36,276 nucleotides of DNA, from the NCBI GenBank assembly GCA_036897485.1, contig JAYMTF010000443.1, forward strand, positions 1 to 36,276, in the 5' to 3' direction. Below, in pieces: positions 9,801 through 21,458 of this stretch. The notes beneath the pieces were generated by a model. That model was given only the letters and a program-made list of their open reading frames with translations. It had not been told where the DNA came from and did not search any database. The translations under genes were made by a program, and so were the position numbers. Every line of letters starts with the position of its first letter. Position 1 is the stretch's first letter. Source of the DNA: Pelargonium nanum (lineage: Eukaryota; Streptophyta; Magnoliopsida; Geraniales; Geraniaceae).

Positions 9801-12717
9801 TATGTGGCTTCATAGTCTTGGGCACAGGCTGGAGAAAAGGAGTAAAATTTAAGGACCCTACCCTACCAGGACCAGTGATTTCTTTTGTTAGGTCCATAAT
9901 TTCGAACCAGTTCTCACATCGCACGCAAAAAAAAGAGAACTAACACCACTTGGTATAGTAGTTTAATCGCGTTCGATAACTTAATATGATATCATAGTTT
10001 GGTACATAGTTCAAGTGTTTAATTCCCAACTCGAAAGTTTTTGGGTTCGGGTCACGTAAAATGAATCCAATCAAATTTTAGTCGGGTGATTCTTAGAAAA
10101 TTGTGAGCCGGATGGACCCATGCATTTTATACATAAAACCCGATTGGACGTTCACTCTTTTAGATTTGAATTTGAAATTTCTACTGACTTAAAATCTGAA
10201 TTGTAGTCTCTAAATTAGGTTCAACGTGAGGAGAGTGTGAACAAGTCACACATCACTCTAAAAAGGCACTTAATATGGTAGTTGCTAGTTTATATGTTCT
10301 ACCTAAGGGTTTAAATTTAGGAGTTGAGCAGCTTAACAAACCAAAGATTTCCTTTAACACCAACTACCATATTTATGATATAAATAGCATGGTTTCTGAT
10401 ACTTTCATGTGATGCAGTACAAGGATAAAAACAACAGTACCATATACAGACAGGTCATGGCATTGGGATAAAATCTGGATAAGGAGGAGAAAAAGACAAG
10501 AAAGGAATAGAAAATTAATCAAGAAACACAGATCTATGGACATGGGCATGTGGGTAAGCTGGCAACAAAAGAGATTGCAGCAGAGAACATGGAATCAAAG
10601 AGCTTAGAACATGGCCATTGATTCTTAATCCAGAGACTAATTAATTAAAATTTCTGAGCTATACAGAGAATTAATAGCACCAGAGAGCTAAATCATGCAG
10701 CAAATCCTTGGAATTGGGACAACAAATATATTAACAATTGTTGAATGTGACATTTGATTTAATAAATGTTGGTAACAAGTAACAACAACTTTTTTGTGAA
10801 ATATTCTGGCTTAACAGGAATGGTCGGTGGCATGCAATTACCAATCAAATGAAGCATAAAGGTAACAAATGGAGGTAGTTTTTTTATTATTTAAATGGAG
10901 GTAGTTTCTGCATATAAGAAAGTCTGGTAAGTGACAAGAAAGATGATGGATAAGTAGAAAACCCCATGTCTGTCTTTTTGCCATATCTACCTACCATGAA
11001 ATCCTTTGACTGGAAATTTATGAGTTGAAAAAGAGGGTTTGAGTTTGGAAAATATTTTTCTTTTTCACACAGACAATGCACATGTTTTCTTGAAATGACT
11101 CATTAATAATAAGCTGATTAAAATGCCACTTCAGTTACATAAACAAAAAATATATGTATATATAGTAGTTAGAGTATGTGTAAAAATATGTTTTTGCATG
11201 AGTTTTCACTATTTTTTGAAAATGTTTTACAAGCAAGCGCCTAGACTTACATATCTTATCGCATAAGTGCACATAAGGATGTGACCAAATTTGACACGTG
11301 AAGGTGGGGAGTAAGTAAAACTCAGACATGCAATTTGGTTGGATTTTGGAGAGTACGGTTTGGGCAAAGATATGGAATTTTTGACGAAATATTTCTCAAT
11401 GTTATAAAAAAACGCATAAGTCCATATTTCCATATGATTGATCCACTTAGTTAGATAATATTAAATTTTGTGGGTCAGTTCTAAAACTCTCGTCGTCCTT
11501 TTTTAATAATACTAATATATGATCTAGATGTACAAATAAATGTACGAACAGTTAAACACCACGTGTCAACATGTAGTAGTAATTGTATATATGTGCTTAT
11601 ACTTTATCTCGAACAATTAAGTTACTCAATAATTATCATTCCTTCGTTTTTCCATAACTTGTATGAGAAAATTGAAAGGGACGTGTAAAACATTAAACAT
11701 GGTTCATGTGCAAGGAATCAATCAAGAGGCCTTTTTGTGGATTTGTTTGTTTTAACTATTCTTGCCATGTGACACTATGTGAGTCCTCTACACTCTTTAG
11801 CACATTATTACCAATAAATAAAACAGAAATTGGATAGGAATTTAAATACTAACAAACATAGAATCTTGAAAATTGGATCTAAAATATCTAATCCCTCATT
11901 GGAAGAGAAAGAGACTCACATGTTAACCATGGAAGCTACCTCCTCTGGATTTTCCACTGCATGTTCATTCCAATCACCATCGTCCACTCTGAACAAAAAA
12001 TCAACCAATATAATCAATCAAAACGGCGCTGAAATTACAGAACTATCCTCGTGACATTCGGTACTTTGAAATTGCTAAGATGTAAATTGAGAAGTGACCG
12101 AGGGGTGATTTTGTAAATTCAGAGAGTCACACCGTCTCTCACTCGACTCTCAGTCCAGAAAGTAGTTAAGTCACAGTAACTTTTTCTTTCAGGTTTTGAA
12201 ACAGAGCAACAGAACTAACGCTCCAGATTTCGAGATCTCGATCTCGAATTTTCGTCCCGAGGAATCGGACGGTCATGATTTGAAAATCAGTTAGATGATG
12301 AGAAAACAGAGAGACTAGAGAGCTCTGTAGCTTACCGATCCGCCATGGATGAGTTCTTCAAGCTCAGCAAATGCTCCTCCTCTTCAAAACTGCCCGTACA
12401 AAACAAAACGATTCGATTAGTAATTCAACTTCAAGAAGCCAAATCTGGACCGATTCTTCAAATTCACATCATCAATGAGCCAAACACGCAGAAACGGAGT
12501 AAAAAACGAACACAATGCTAGAAAATTTGAGACTCTGAACTACCGATCCAATGTAGAAAATGCAGTGAGAAACGAAACCTGATGCGTAAATGTACCTCGT
12601 GGATTTCACAATCTGCTCCTCCTGATCCGTCGCCGAAGCAGAGGAGACTCTTACGCAAACCACAAGGACCAGAAACAGCAGCGACCAGAGGCAACGCCAT
12701 CGCAGAGAGACCGCCAT
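6889..12717 (-). CDS. Pectate lyase, polysaccharide lyase family 1
   Basis: Secreted enzyme that cleaves de-esterified pectin by beta-elimination in the cell wall, needing calcium. Seven exons on minus: 12596-12717, 12336-12389, 11920-11988, 8241-8883, 7534-7637, 7293-7431, 6889-7110; phases close to give 450 aa. The start [20 protein letters not shown] begins a clear signal peptide ending near SSASA. The 54-nt exon 2 adds an acidic [18 protein letters not shown] segment. A plant-specific N-terminal part follows ([15 protein letters not shown], then [14 protein letters not shown]). The catalytic beta-helix includes WIDH (261-264), [13 protein letters not shown] (269-281), the basic QRMPRCRHG (327-335) and the C-terminal [16 protein letters not shown]. 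It is closest, by memory, to the Arabidopsis subgroup whose N terminus carries [11 protein letters not shown]. Two glycines usual in the family are alanine here (IDARG, DGDAIS). Intron 3 (8884-11919) is about 3 kb. Confidence 0.95.
7668..7725 (-). mobile_element. Poly(A)-tailed micro-insertion, possible severely truncated LINE
   Basis: On plus, two 12-mers, ATCCCTTTAGTC (7668-7679) and ATCCCTTTAATC (7714-7725), differ at one base. They flank a run of 21 T and a 13-nt segment. Read on minus this is a near-duplicate target site, a short tail TTCTACTTCATTC, poly(A), then the second target copy. That layout fits a 5'-truncated LINE-type insertion within pectate lyase intron 4. Chance similarity is possible. 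Confidence 0.4.
9057..9176 (-). mobile_element. tRNA-derived SINE-like fragment in pectate lyase intron 3
   Basis: Read on minus, an A-box-like stretch (GACCAAGTGATAGTAAGGC, about 9145-9163) is followed by a B-box-like GTTCGAGACCCCTC at 9105-9118. The same 14-mer is repeated at 9057-9070. Spacing and motif order resemble tRNA-derived plant SINE heads. There is no intact tRNA fold, so this is not a tRNA gene. Confidence 0.45.
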
Positions 12718-12867
12718 TTTCGCGCGAAGTATCAGAGCTGAAAGGAAAATAGCTGGAAATTTTCTCTCAGTTTCTGTTTGGATGTCGAGAAAGGAAAGGA
12801 AAAGAAAAGAAAGGAAAATGGGAGGGAGCGAGAGTTGTCGAGTCAAAGAGACTCTGATAAAGCCATC

Positions 12868-12875
12868 CTTTTATA
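12868..12875 (-). promoter_or_regulatory. TATA box of the pectate lyase gene
   Basis: TATAAAAG on minus lies 151 nt upstream of the start codon at 12717. That predicts transcription starting near 12840 and a 5' UTR of about 120 nt, which is pyrimidine/purine-biased (CTTTCTTTTC-like runs). It is placed by motif and distance only. Confidence 0.65.
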
Positions 12876-14720
12876 GCTAATAAGACGTCGCGGGTATCAG
12901 ATAGCTGCCTAACGCCGTTAAGTTGCACAGTTAACTTTCCTTAACTATTGTTAAGTGAATTAACAAATATTAATATTATTTGTAAGATAGAGTAGTTGAT
13001 TTTTGTGCGAACATTTCGAGTTTTGAGTTGAACCGATCTCATAGGTTTGTGTTGAATGTGGATAACGTACTTGAATTCATTGAAAATGTGCGATCTAAAT
13101 GTTGAAATGGCCGATTTAACTTGAAAATTGAACAAATTCATTGAATTAGTCGAACCAATATATATGTATCTCGAGCGTCTAATACTCACAAATTCACGCC
13201 AAATTTTATTTTCGCTTACAATTTATTAAATATGTTAGAATTGACAATTCGCCGTAACACAACACAAAATCAGCGTGATTGGTTGGCTCGCACATTTTGT
13301 AATTGCGTCTTGTTCCCGTTGTAGTACTTGAAACACATAAACACGATAACTAATCGTGTTGTGAGATAAACACTAAAAGACTGTAGCTATAAATCAATCC
13401 TAATAACACATCCAACGTACTATATAGTGTCATGTCAAACCATAGATTCTATCCAGCAGAATGTGGAATCGGGTTCGTGTTAATCACGTTGTATCAACAC
13501 GGCTGATAAGTTAACATATTGAATACGTCGTGTTTCTGTTCAATTGTTCAACACGTTTATTTAACATGTCGTGTTCATGTTGCATAGTCCAACACACTAT
13601 AAACGTTCAGCACAATACGAACACGATTAGCTCGCTATTACATCTAAGAGCATCTCCAATGAGGTGGGTTATTTGAATTTAAATGGGAGAGCTACCCCTG
13701 TTGTGTACCTCAATTGATAAATAAAAAATCGATAACGAAAAAACATTAGATAACAAAATATATATTTTAATTAAGAGAAATTTGTGTACATAAAATAACA
13801 TTGGATAAAAAAAATAATCTTGAACTTGATTTTCTCCGGATCTTTGTCATATATTCTCAACGAAATCACTGTTGAGAAACTGATACATCAATCAATTACA
13901 AACATATATGCTCAATAAAAATTACACGGCCCGACTCAACCGGTTTATTTAAACGTGTCGAGTTGAGTCGTGTAATTTAGATTCCAAACTAGCCATTTAA
14001 CAATTGAGTCAAGTTCAAATAGACCCATTTAATATAATATTAAATTTTACACACTAACACGACTAGTAAAAAATTACAAAAAATTGAATTTATAATAATG
14101 GATAAAAATTTGAGTTGGAAAAATGATACTGCATCAAAAGAAAAAGTGTGCTAAAAAATATTACAATAAATTTTCCTCCAAAATAATATTATTAAAAAAT
14201 TGGCTCAAAGGCCTTGGAGCCGATGCTTGGCCAAGCGCCTCCACGTTAGCGCCCATCACTCCAACGGTTGGCATCGGCGCTCCAGCGTGGCAAGTGTATC
14301 GGTCACTAACGTGCCAGGCTCTGTGTTATTGACACGTCAGAGCAAAGGACCACGAGGCCATGTCAGCAACATAGTTTTAAAATATTAATTAAATTTACTG
14401 ACAATGTGACATTTATTTCATACTCGCCGGTGGCGGTTGAAATAAATAATCGCTGATTCTGTTCACCACGTAGCCACGTGGACGACGTAACAGTACCTAA
14501 CTAAATTTGCGGTAACGTACAGGTGGCATCGGAATATAAATTATTTAAATATAAAATAAGAAATGAGGTCAATGGACAGGTGTCGTTTCCGGCGAGTACG
14601 GTACTATCTGTCTGCGTAGACCACCGGTTCTTCCGGTTCCTGTCCGTACTCTTATCACAATTACATGTTTTATATCGGAAAGCTACATTTTCCTGTAAAA
14701 TAAATTATACCACAATGATT
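12876..14720. other. AT-rich repeat-bearing intergenic DNA, left part
   Basis: No gene is seen. From about 13237 to 13647 there are repeated AACACG/CGTGTT motifs typical of decayed non-autonomous hAT elements. A TE-like AGAGCATCTCCAATGAGGTG stretch begins near 13646. A GC-rich patch (14200-14370) built from short inverted GGAGC/GCTCC and GGCCAAGC-like words stands out from its AT-rich surroundings. An inverted TACTCGCCGG / CCGGCGAGTA pair occurs near 14421 and 14590. Short open frames here have no recognisable product. Confidence 0.45.
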
Positions 14721-14740
14721 TATATAACTAAGACATGTTG

Positions 14741-15003
14741 TTATGGATGCTTGCGGGCATCGTTCAAATCGAAGGGGAGGATTTTTTCAGTGTTTTTAGT
14801 TTCAGTTTTTATGACGTCTTGGCTAAAATTGCTTATAAAGTTTATGGTTATTTGAGGTTGTTTTGGTTTATTTATGTTTCTCTAGTTATTTGTGTTAGCT
14901 AGTTTAGAATTAGTTTTGGTTTCTGTTCGGTTAAGGTTTATGTTTCGTTAAGGTTTGTATTGGTTTATTTGAATTAATGGAGTAACATTTTTCCTTCAAA
15001 AAA
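14741..15003 (+). mobile_element. Truncated LINE-like retroposon with target-site duplication
   Basis: A perfect 11-bp direct repeat AAGACATGTTG occurs at 14730-14740 and 15004-15014. The 263 bp between ends in a poly(A) tract immediately before the second copy, as expected for target-primed retroposition. The first bases read MDACGHRSNRRGGFFQCF then stop, which may be the tail of a LINE ORF2. The rest looks like a 3' UTR rich in GGTTTATT-type words. It is a 5'-truncated, inactive copy. Confidence 0.75.
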
Positions 15004-15014
15004 AAGACATGTTG

Positions 15015-18000
15015 AGTTAAGTGCTTTGAATTTTATTTGAGGTCTTACGTTCAAGTATCTTTGTTGACGATATGGGAGTGAGATTATGTGTTAATTGGGA
15101 AACAAGTTAATTAACCCGTGTTGAGTTCAGCGGTTAAAACAGTTTGAATTCTCTTTAAAGTCTCGAGCTAAAGCCTCATTTTGTTAAAAAAAATTTATAA
15201 ACACTAATAATATTTCTCTCTCTATTTTCTAAGTTTTTTATCCAAAAAATTGAATTCTTGTATTTTTTTATGGACGTTCAATCGTTTTATACTCATATTA
15301 ATGTTTATTGACACAAATTTTACAGTTCAATTTCATTAGTTTTGTTCTTCTGTTACTTTTGCCGTCTCTACTGGCTCATCATGTTCAATCGATTTGTAGA
15401 TGCATTGTTATATCCGTCTTCACTATATACTAGTTTGTGAAAGTGCGTTTTCTACGTGTAAATTGACTTATATGTGTTAAGAGGCATTGTCTCTTTCCTG
15501 AACACTATTGTTTCCTTGTTCAAGCTTGTGTATATATCTCTTGCAAGGTTTCTTAGGCCGTTGCGTATAAAAAAAATATGTCTTATTACTTAAATTGTTA
15601 CTATTTTTGCTCCAATATAAATATATATGAAAAATTATATCCCCAATTCATTTTAACAACAATTAGGCCAAAGTCAAACTCAAATGTGAAAGTGTTCCAA
15701 ATCTTCCTTATAAAATTGAGACATTTGGATTCAATCTATGGTTAGAGAACCCACATTTAGATCAAAGAACAATTAATGAATTCATGAATTCCTCCCCAAT
15801 ATTAATTATAATATTAAATAAATAATATGTGGGTTGGAGCTTTCTCATTTGTGGCAAAACCCATAGGAAAGGACATTGATGTGAAAGTGCCCATAAAATG
15901 TAGGGTAGTGTGGGTCTAAAAATCACATTTAGAAGTGGATAGAAATGATCATGGAATGGATTCAATCCAACCATCTATTTTCATGCTTAGTTATGAGATC
16001 TACTTATCAACAATCTTTCCCTTTACTTGCTATTGAAAATGTTGTACTACACAAATCATTGCCCCTAAAAAAATTTCTAGATAGTGATCCAACAAGTTAA
16101 AAAAATAATAATAATCAATATCAGCGCTGCTGACAATTCACATTTTGAAATACAAAATTGCTCATAAAAAATGTGGGTCAATTCGAATTTTAGATTTATC
16201 ATGAAAAATGTGTGTCGTGTGTGAGTTGTACAACCTAATCCACATTTTTTCTCATAGTTTTGTAAATGTTTATGAAATGCCTCTAGAGAGACAAATAATT
16301 AATTTTGAAATAACTTATTGTCAACCACATTCAAATATTTATTTATCTTATTTGAAAAGTACAAGCTGCATACTACGACACGTTTTTGTAAATTAAATTA
16401 GAGAAATTGAGATTTATATAAGTTTGATTGAATTTGGTAATAGTAGCATCATAACATAGAGAGTAACATATAGATAAAGAGATAGCATAATTAATGTTGG
16501 GATCTAAGTGCTAGAAAAATAGGAACAAGTAAACAAGTGAAAGCAAAGTTGGCAAAGCCAAATGTTCCCTGCCTAACCTATCAAACCACATGCATGCAAT
16601 GCACCTAATTATTGACTCCAATGATTCTATTTTGATGCATAATTTTTATCTCCTTTGCCATATCCATATAGCTAGAAAGCCCCAAATTTTTACATTACTT
16701 TTCATATAAATGGATTGTTAGGAGGAGCAACGAGCACCTCGATCGGAGAGAGTGCAACTTTTTTTTTTTTACGAGAAATCTGCGATGGATAAGACTAGTC
16801 GGAGCACTGATGAAAGAACCTACTCGATATCTTTTTGCACAGAGATACCATATACACTTGAGAGATCTGAGGATAATTATGAGACTTGGGCATGATAATT
16901 AAGCTCATTAGTTGAAAATGGGAGGATTTCATATAACGTCAAATGTAGAATGACAGCTGTAAATGTAAAAAAAATATTTTATTATATACAGTCAGTCGCA
17001 AACAGTAAAAAGATACGTTCACTTTACTATATTAAGATGATTCAATACTGGGAGACTTAGGCTTCACATAAGATTCATCGAGAGAAGCCTTGTAGGATTA
17101 GCTAGGTACACGGGAGCAGAAAGAGCCTACATCTAGTCATCGAGAAAATTTGAGGAGTAACATTTGCATAAGGTACTCGAGAACAACAAAAGACCACTTC
17201 TGGGGTTTGCAAGAGAGCACGGCATGTTTAACTAAATGAACTGAGTTGACATAACAGACAAGATTAGCACAACACGACATTGCACGTACGTTTTGCACAA
17301 CAAGACCAACGTACTTGATATGATACTGCCCAAACACGTTTACACGTTTGACGCGACACAACCTAAAACAATTACATGTTGAACAATAACATATTTAACA
17401 AAGCAATGTTAACAACATTACTTCTTAATTGTGAGCATGCAAGTTCCATGGTATGGGCATGTGAGGTGGAATCTGCCTCTCTGCTCATGAAAACAAAAAA
17501 ATGGTAAATAATTATATTTTTCACATGGGAAGCAAAGCAACCTCTAAAATAATAAATAAATAAATACACACATTTCCAAGAAGCTCAATGGCCAATTAAA
17601 ATGCATAATTCTACAATTTTTATCTACTCTGGATATGATTGGCTTCCTCAATACAACATACATTGTCTTTACCCACAAATCTACATTAAAATTAAATAAA
17701 TAAATTAACTTTTCTGCAATTTTGTTGTAAAAAAATAAATAAAATAGAGGTTCTGACATAAACATGATAATCGTCGAACCCAAAAATTTTGGGTCGGTCG
17801 TCGACACAATATTATCCTCTTTTAACTGTCAGGCTTTTCCTATGTTTTCTTTATGCTCTTTGTTACTGTGTAAATAATTAAATAATTAATTATTAATCAA
17901 ATGACCTTATTTTATACTATATTGTCATAAAATTTGTTTTTAGTAATTTTTGTTGTCCCAAAATGAATATTTCCTTCTTATTTTTTAGTAAGTTGATTTA

Positions 18001-18026
18001 TATACATTATCTAAACAAGTTAAAAA
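15015..18026. other. AT-rich intergenic DNA, no gene seen
   Basis: This stretch has mostly AT-rich sequence with short meaningless open frames. Around 17137-17400 there is another AACACG/CGACATT-rich patch like the one at 13237-13647, suggesting a further decayed copy of the same repeat family. I recognise no RNA gene. Confidence 0.4.
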
Positions 18027-18386
18027 CGAATATACCACACTAATATATTTTTAATTTTTTTAAAATATAAACAAGAACGGGCTTTTTAAGGCGAATGAAA
18101 CATATATAACGCAATATATATTGATGTTGTTCAAATACATAATTTGAACTCCAAGTGATTGGTTTGATATTAGAGTTGTTAGTTTGTGCTGTAGTACGAT
18201 AGGACGCGAATATACCACACTAATATATTTTTAATTTTCTTAAAATATAAACAAGAACGGGCTTTTTATGGCGAATGAAACATATATAACGCAGTATATA
18301 TTGATGTTGTTCAAATACATAATTTGAACTCCAAGTGATTGGTTTGATATTAGAGTTGTTAGTTTGTGCTGTAGTACGATAGGACG
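18027..18386. repeat. Two-copy 180-bp tandem duplication
   Basis: Copy 1 (18027-18206) and copy 2 (18207-18386) are the same length with no indels. By eye they differ at three positions: T to C in the T-rich tract, A to T after GCTTTTT, and A to G before TATATATTG. About 98 percent identity in neutral DNA points to a recent duplication. The unit is non-coding, and no third copy follows. Confidence 0.95.
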
Positions 18387-19403
18387 TGAAAATAACTTAT
18401 ATAAAATTGATTATTAAATGAAACTACGAATTGATATTCAATCTAACTTTTGTTTTACTTTGGTTTTTAAATTGTTTATATTATTTTAATTTAGATCAAA
18501 ATTATGTTACTTAGTTTTTAAATTGGTTCGATTTGTATTGAATTAGGTTGACATGTCATTTTTTTGTTGGTGTGATAATCTTGTGACGCTGAAGTTAGCT
18601 AAATTTATTGTTGAAAACAATTTAGGACCAACTTGTATAATTGAGGGACATGGTCGCACGTGAATTTTTCAAATTTTGTCATTCAAAAACTGTCTTATAT
18701 GTAAATTTAACTAACTTAACTGTCACATAGTTGTTCTTAACAAACATTTTATTGTATTAGTTTGATTTGACATCATTACAAATCGAATCAATTCAAAATA
18801 AAATAACATCATTTGAAGACCAGTTAAAACAATATGAATAATTTATAAATAAAACCGAAACAAAAATAATCGAATTGAGATCAATTTGAAACAAAAAGAT
18901 TAATTGGAAGACTAAAATTGAACATATCCATAATATTACTATTATTTTGGATGAATGTGGACAACTAGACGATCCTCAAAATGTTGTACCATTCGACACT
19001 TGGAATATTCTTCAAAACAATCATTAGTATGTTAATTAGATAGTCCTTAAATTAAGTTTTAATAGAATAATAACAAGTAACATGTCGAGTCAAACAATGT
19101 CAATAACAAGTAATAACTGTATCTAGCCTAGCCTAGCTAATTAGTCATTTATATGCATATTTTATGTCTTAATAATGTCACAAATTGTGGTAATTTGGAC
19201 CGATTTGTGGTTTAATTTTATTCCATTTCCTAGCGCCGCTAAAATATCTACAAAAATTTGAGCATTAATTTGGCTCCGAGCTGTGGGTTGAGACTCACTT
19301 AAGCCGGTAAGGAGATGTGACTTTACATTTATACTTGTATTTGTTTTATTAAATTTTAGCGCAAAATGTTCGTCTAGATTTATTTTGTTTTGACTGAGAC
19401 TCA
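18387..19403. other. AT-rich intergenic DNA between tandem repeat and TRIM
   Basis: No gene, RNA or clear repeat is seen. Short words such as AATCGAATCAATT recur, and the composition is strongly AT-biased. Confidence 0.4.
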
Positions 19404-19686
19404 TGAGAGTATAAAATTAATATTGGACCTTCAACTATCAGCTTAAGCTTTTAGTTGAGATGATTTTTTACATGCTATCAGAGCATTGGTGACTAAAAGT
19501 CCTGGGTTCGAGTCCTACCGCCACTCGTATTAAATTTCGCACAAGGCAAGAAGTGGACCTGTGCATGGGCCACGTGCAAAGCGAAAATGGGTTTGCACGT
19601 GAGGGGCGTGTTAGAGAATAAAACTAATATTGAGTTTTCAAGTTTCAACTATGACCTTAAGCTTTTAGTTGAGATGATCCTTTACA
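19404..19686 (+). mobile_element. TRIM/SMART-like miniature LTR retroelement (283 bp)
   Basis: Two terminal direct repeats are seen at 19404-19472 and 19609-19686. They share ATAAAA(T/C)TAATATTG and CTTAAGCTTTTAGTTGAGAT and both run from TG to ACA. Directly after the first lies TGCTATCAGAGC (19473-19484), one base from the usual plant initiator-Met tRNA primer-binding site TGGTATCAGAGC. A purine tract GAGGGGCG (19601-19608) precedes the second repeat. The 136-bp interior has no coding capacity and includes CCTGGGTTCGAGTCC, a tRNA B-box-like word. Order LTR-PBS-PPT-LTR fits a terminal-repeat retrotransposon in miniature. No clean target-site duplication is visible. Confidence 0.75.
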
Positions 19687-20405
19687 CATGCAATTATATT
19701 TTATATGAGATTTTTTGCTCTCATAGATAAATAATACTTCGTATTTAATAAGATACCTTGTATATTGTCATTAACTTGACTTAGAATTGACAATTGAGAT
19801 ATAAATATGCAAACACCATAAACTTGAGAGCTCAAGTTGCATAAAATATATCAAATTAATTTTCGGATCGAGTCAACAACTCGTAAAAATTTGCACCTTT
19901 TTTAAACGAGGTTCATATGAAATCTTTCTAATCCAAACTCAAAAACTGATTCAAAGTCGACATAAAATTTAGTTTTAACTCGACCTAGAATAAAATAAAA
20001 ATTAATTTATAATTCATCATAATTTTTATTTTATTTTTAACATATAAAGAGTGCGGCATTAGTGGCATGGCATGAACTAAATTATACATGTCCACGTCTC
20101 ATGAAAATAAATCAAGTAATAGTTCATAGATACTGAATAATTGAGCCCAAGAAGTAAAATAAAAGGTAGATACATTGAGAAACATAAATACATTTGACCA
20201 CAAAATATGTTTTTTTTTATGTTGCAATTATCCAAAAAAAAAAGAGGTGAGATTCTTAGTTTTTATAATGTAAATTGTGATACACAAGTAACAATCACCA
20301 CCATTTGAAATGAAGTTTGATTAATTATTATTATTATTATTATCAAACCAAAATTATTTTTCTTAATATTTATCAAAATCAGTCTCTCAATTATATATAT
20401 ATATA
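19687..20405. other. AT-rich intergenic DNA between TRIM and palindromic MITE
   Basis: No gene is seen. It contains a (TTA)n microsatellite at 20321-20343 and ends in an AT dinucleotide run (20391-20405) that abuts the next element. Confidence 0.45.
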
Positions 20406-20614
20406 GGTTAAGGATCTTAAGCCAAAGATTAATTGGCTTAGGCTAAGCCATGAATGAGGTGATGACACCTCATTAAAATTCACGAATCCGGGCGGGTCGC
20501 TTCGCTCTCACCAATTCACTTGGGTGAGTATGAATTAAATTTAATGAGGTGTCATCACCTCATTAGTTTGGTTTAGCCTAAGCGAAAAATTATATGGCAT
20601 AGATTCTTTATTCT
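20406..20614. mobile_element. Palindromic MITE with long imperfect inverted repeats
   Basis: A 22-bp segment at 20453-20474 is the exact reverse complement of 20543-20564. The match continues outward imperfectly (GCTTAGGCTAAGCC against the complement of GGTTTAGCCTAAGC) to about 70 bp per arm, around a loop of about 68 bp. The element sits between two AT dinucleotide runs (20391-20405 and 20615-20632), consistent with an AT-rich target duplicated on insertion. It is non-coding. A related right half occurs at 22990-23114. Confidence 0.75.
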
Positions 20615-20632
20615 CATATATATATATATATT

Positions 20633-21458
20633 AATAATTTTGAAATGATTAAATTGTCTTTATAAAATAATAGACTTAATTATGATAATATACACATACG
20701 TGAACAATAATTTATAAAAATAATAATTGGAGAACGTGGGCATGGGAGACAAAAAAATAAATAAAAAACACAGAGCATGTGAGGTCTTTGGTTGATGACT
20801 TGTTTGTGTTCTGTCTTTTATGGAACGTGTCACTCCCTAAACATCATATCCCACCTCAATCCTCTCCTTACTTTCATGCCTTAATGTGTGTCTATGATAT
20901 GTGTTGTGTTGTGTTGTGCTGGCTAAGGTTTCATGTTATTTTCCATAACATATCCTTATCCATATCTCATTCTTAATTTTGTTTATTTTATGTTCTTTCA
21001 GTTGAAAACCATGCATTGCTTAGTATTATAGGAAGCCTTGATAATTTGGGTAACACACAAACTTAATAATAGCGTCTCAAAACGTTTCAGAATCATTTTG
21101 AATCATGTCATGTCAAACGCGATGGACAATATCATGCTAAACATATTAATTCTATAGTACATAATAGGTGGTTGTGGGGTTAGCTGACCCCACATTTTGG
21201 GAAAAGAAATAACTTTCTAATTATTTTTGTTGAGAAAATATACATATTATACTTAATTTAGTTAATTGACCCCTAATTTTAAGGTAATTACATTAATATA
21301 AATTTTTTTAACCCCATATTGAAATTTCTGGTCCGTCATTGTTCATAAGAAGTCAGGTTGTGATCTTGTTATTCGTGTCATGTCATCATGGTTAATGTTG
21401 AACTTGTCGTGCTTTACAATTCAGCCATTCATTGTGATTGCTAAACATGTGTTTATGT
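20633..21458. other. AT-rich intergenic DNA before the hAT MITE
   Basis: No gene is seen. The part from about 21060 contains TCATGTCATGTCAAACGC- and CTTGTCGTGCTTTAC-like words related to the AACACG-rich decayed repeats elsewhere in the window. Confidence 0.4.

Noticed and set aside
14200..14388. GC-rich open frames that could be a small gene
   Set aside because: Both overlapping frames are products of inverted GC-rich repeat words, and neither gives a recognisable protein or has splice or promoter context.
18027..18386. CRISPR-like or satellite array
   Set aside because: There are only two contiguous copies with no spacers; it is a simple tandem duplication in a plant genome.
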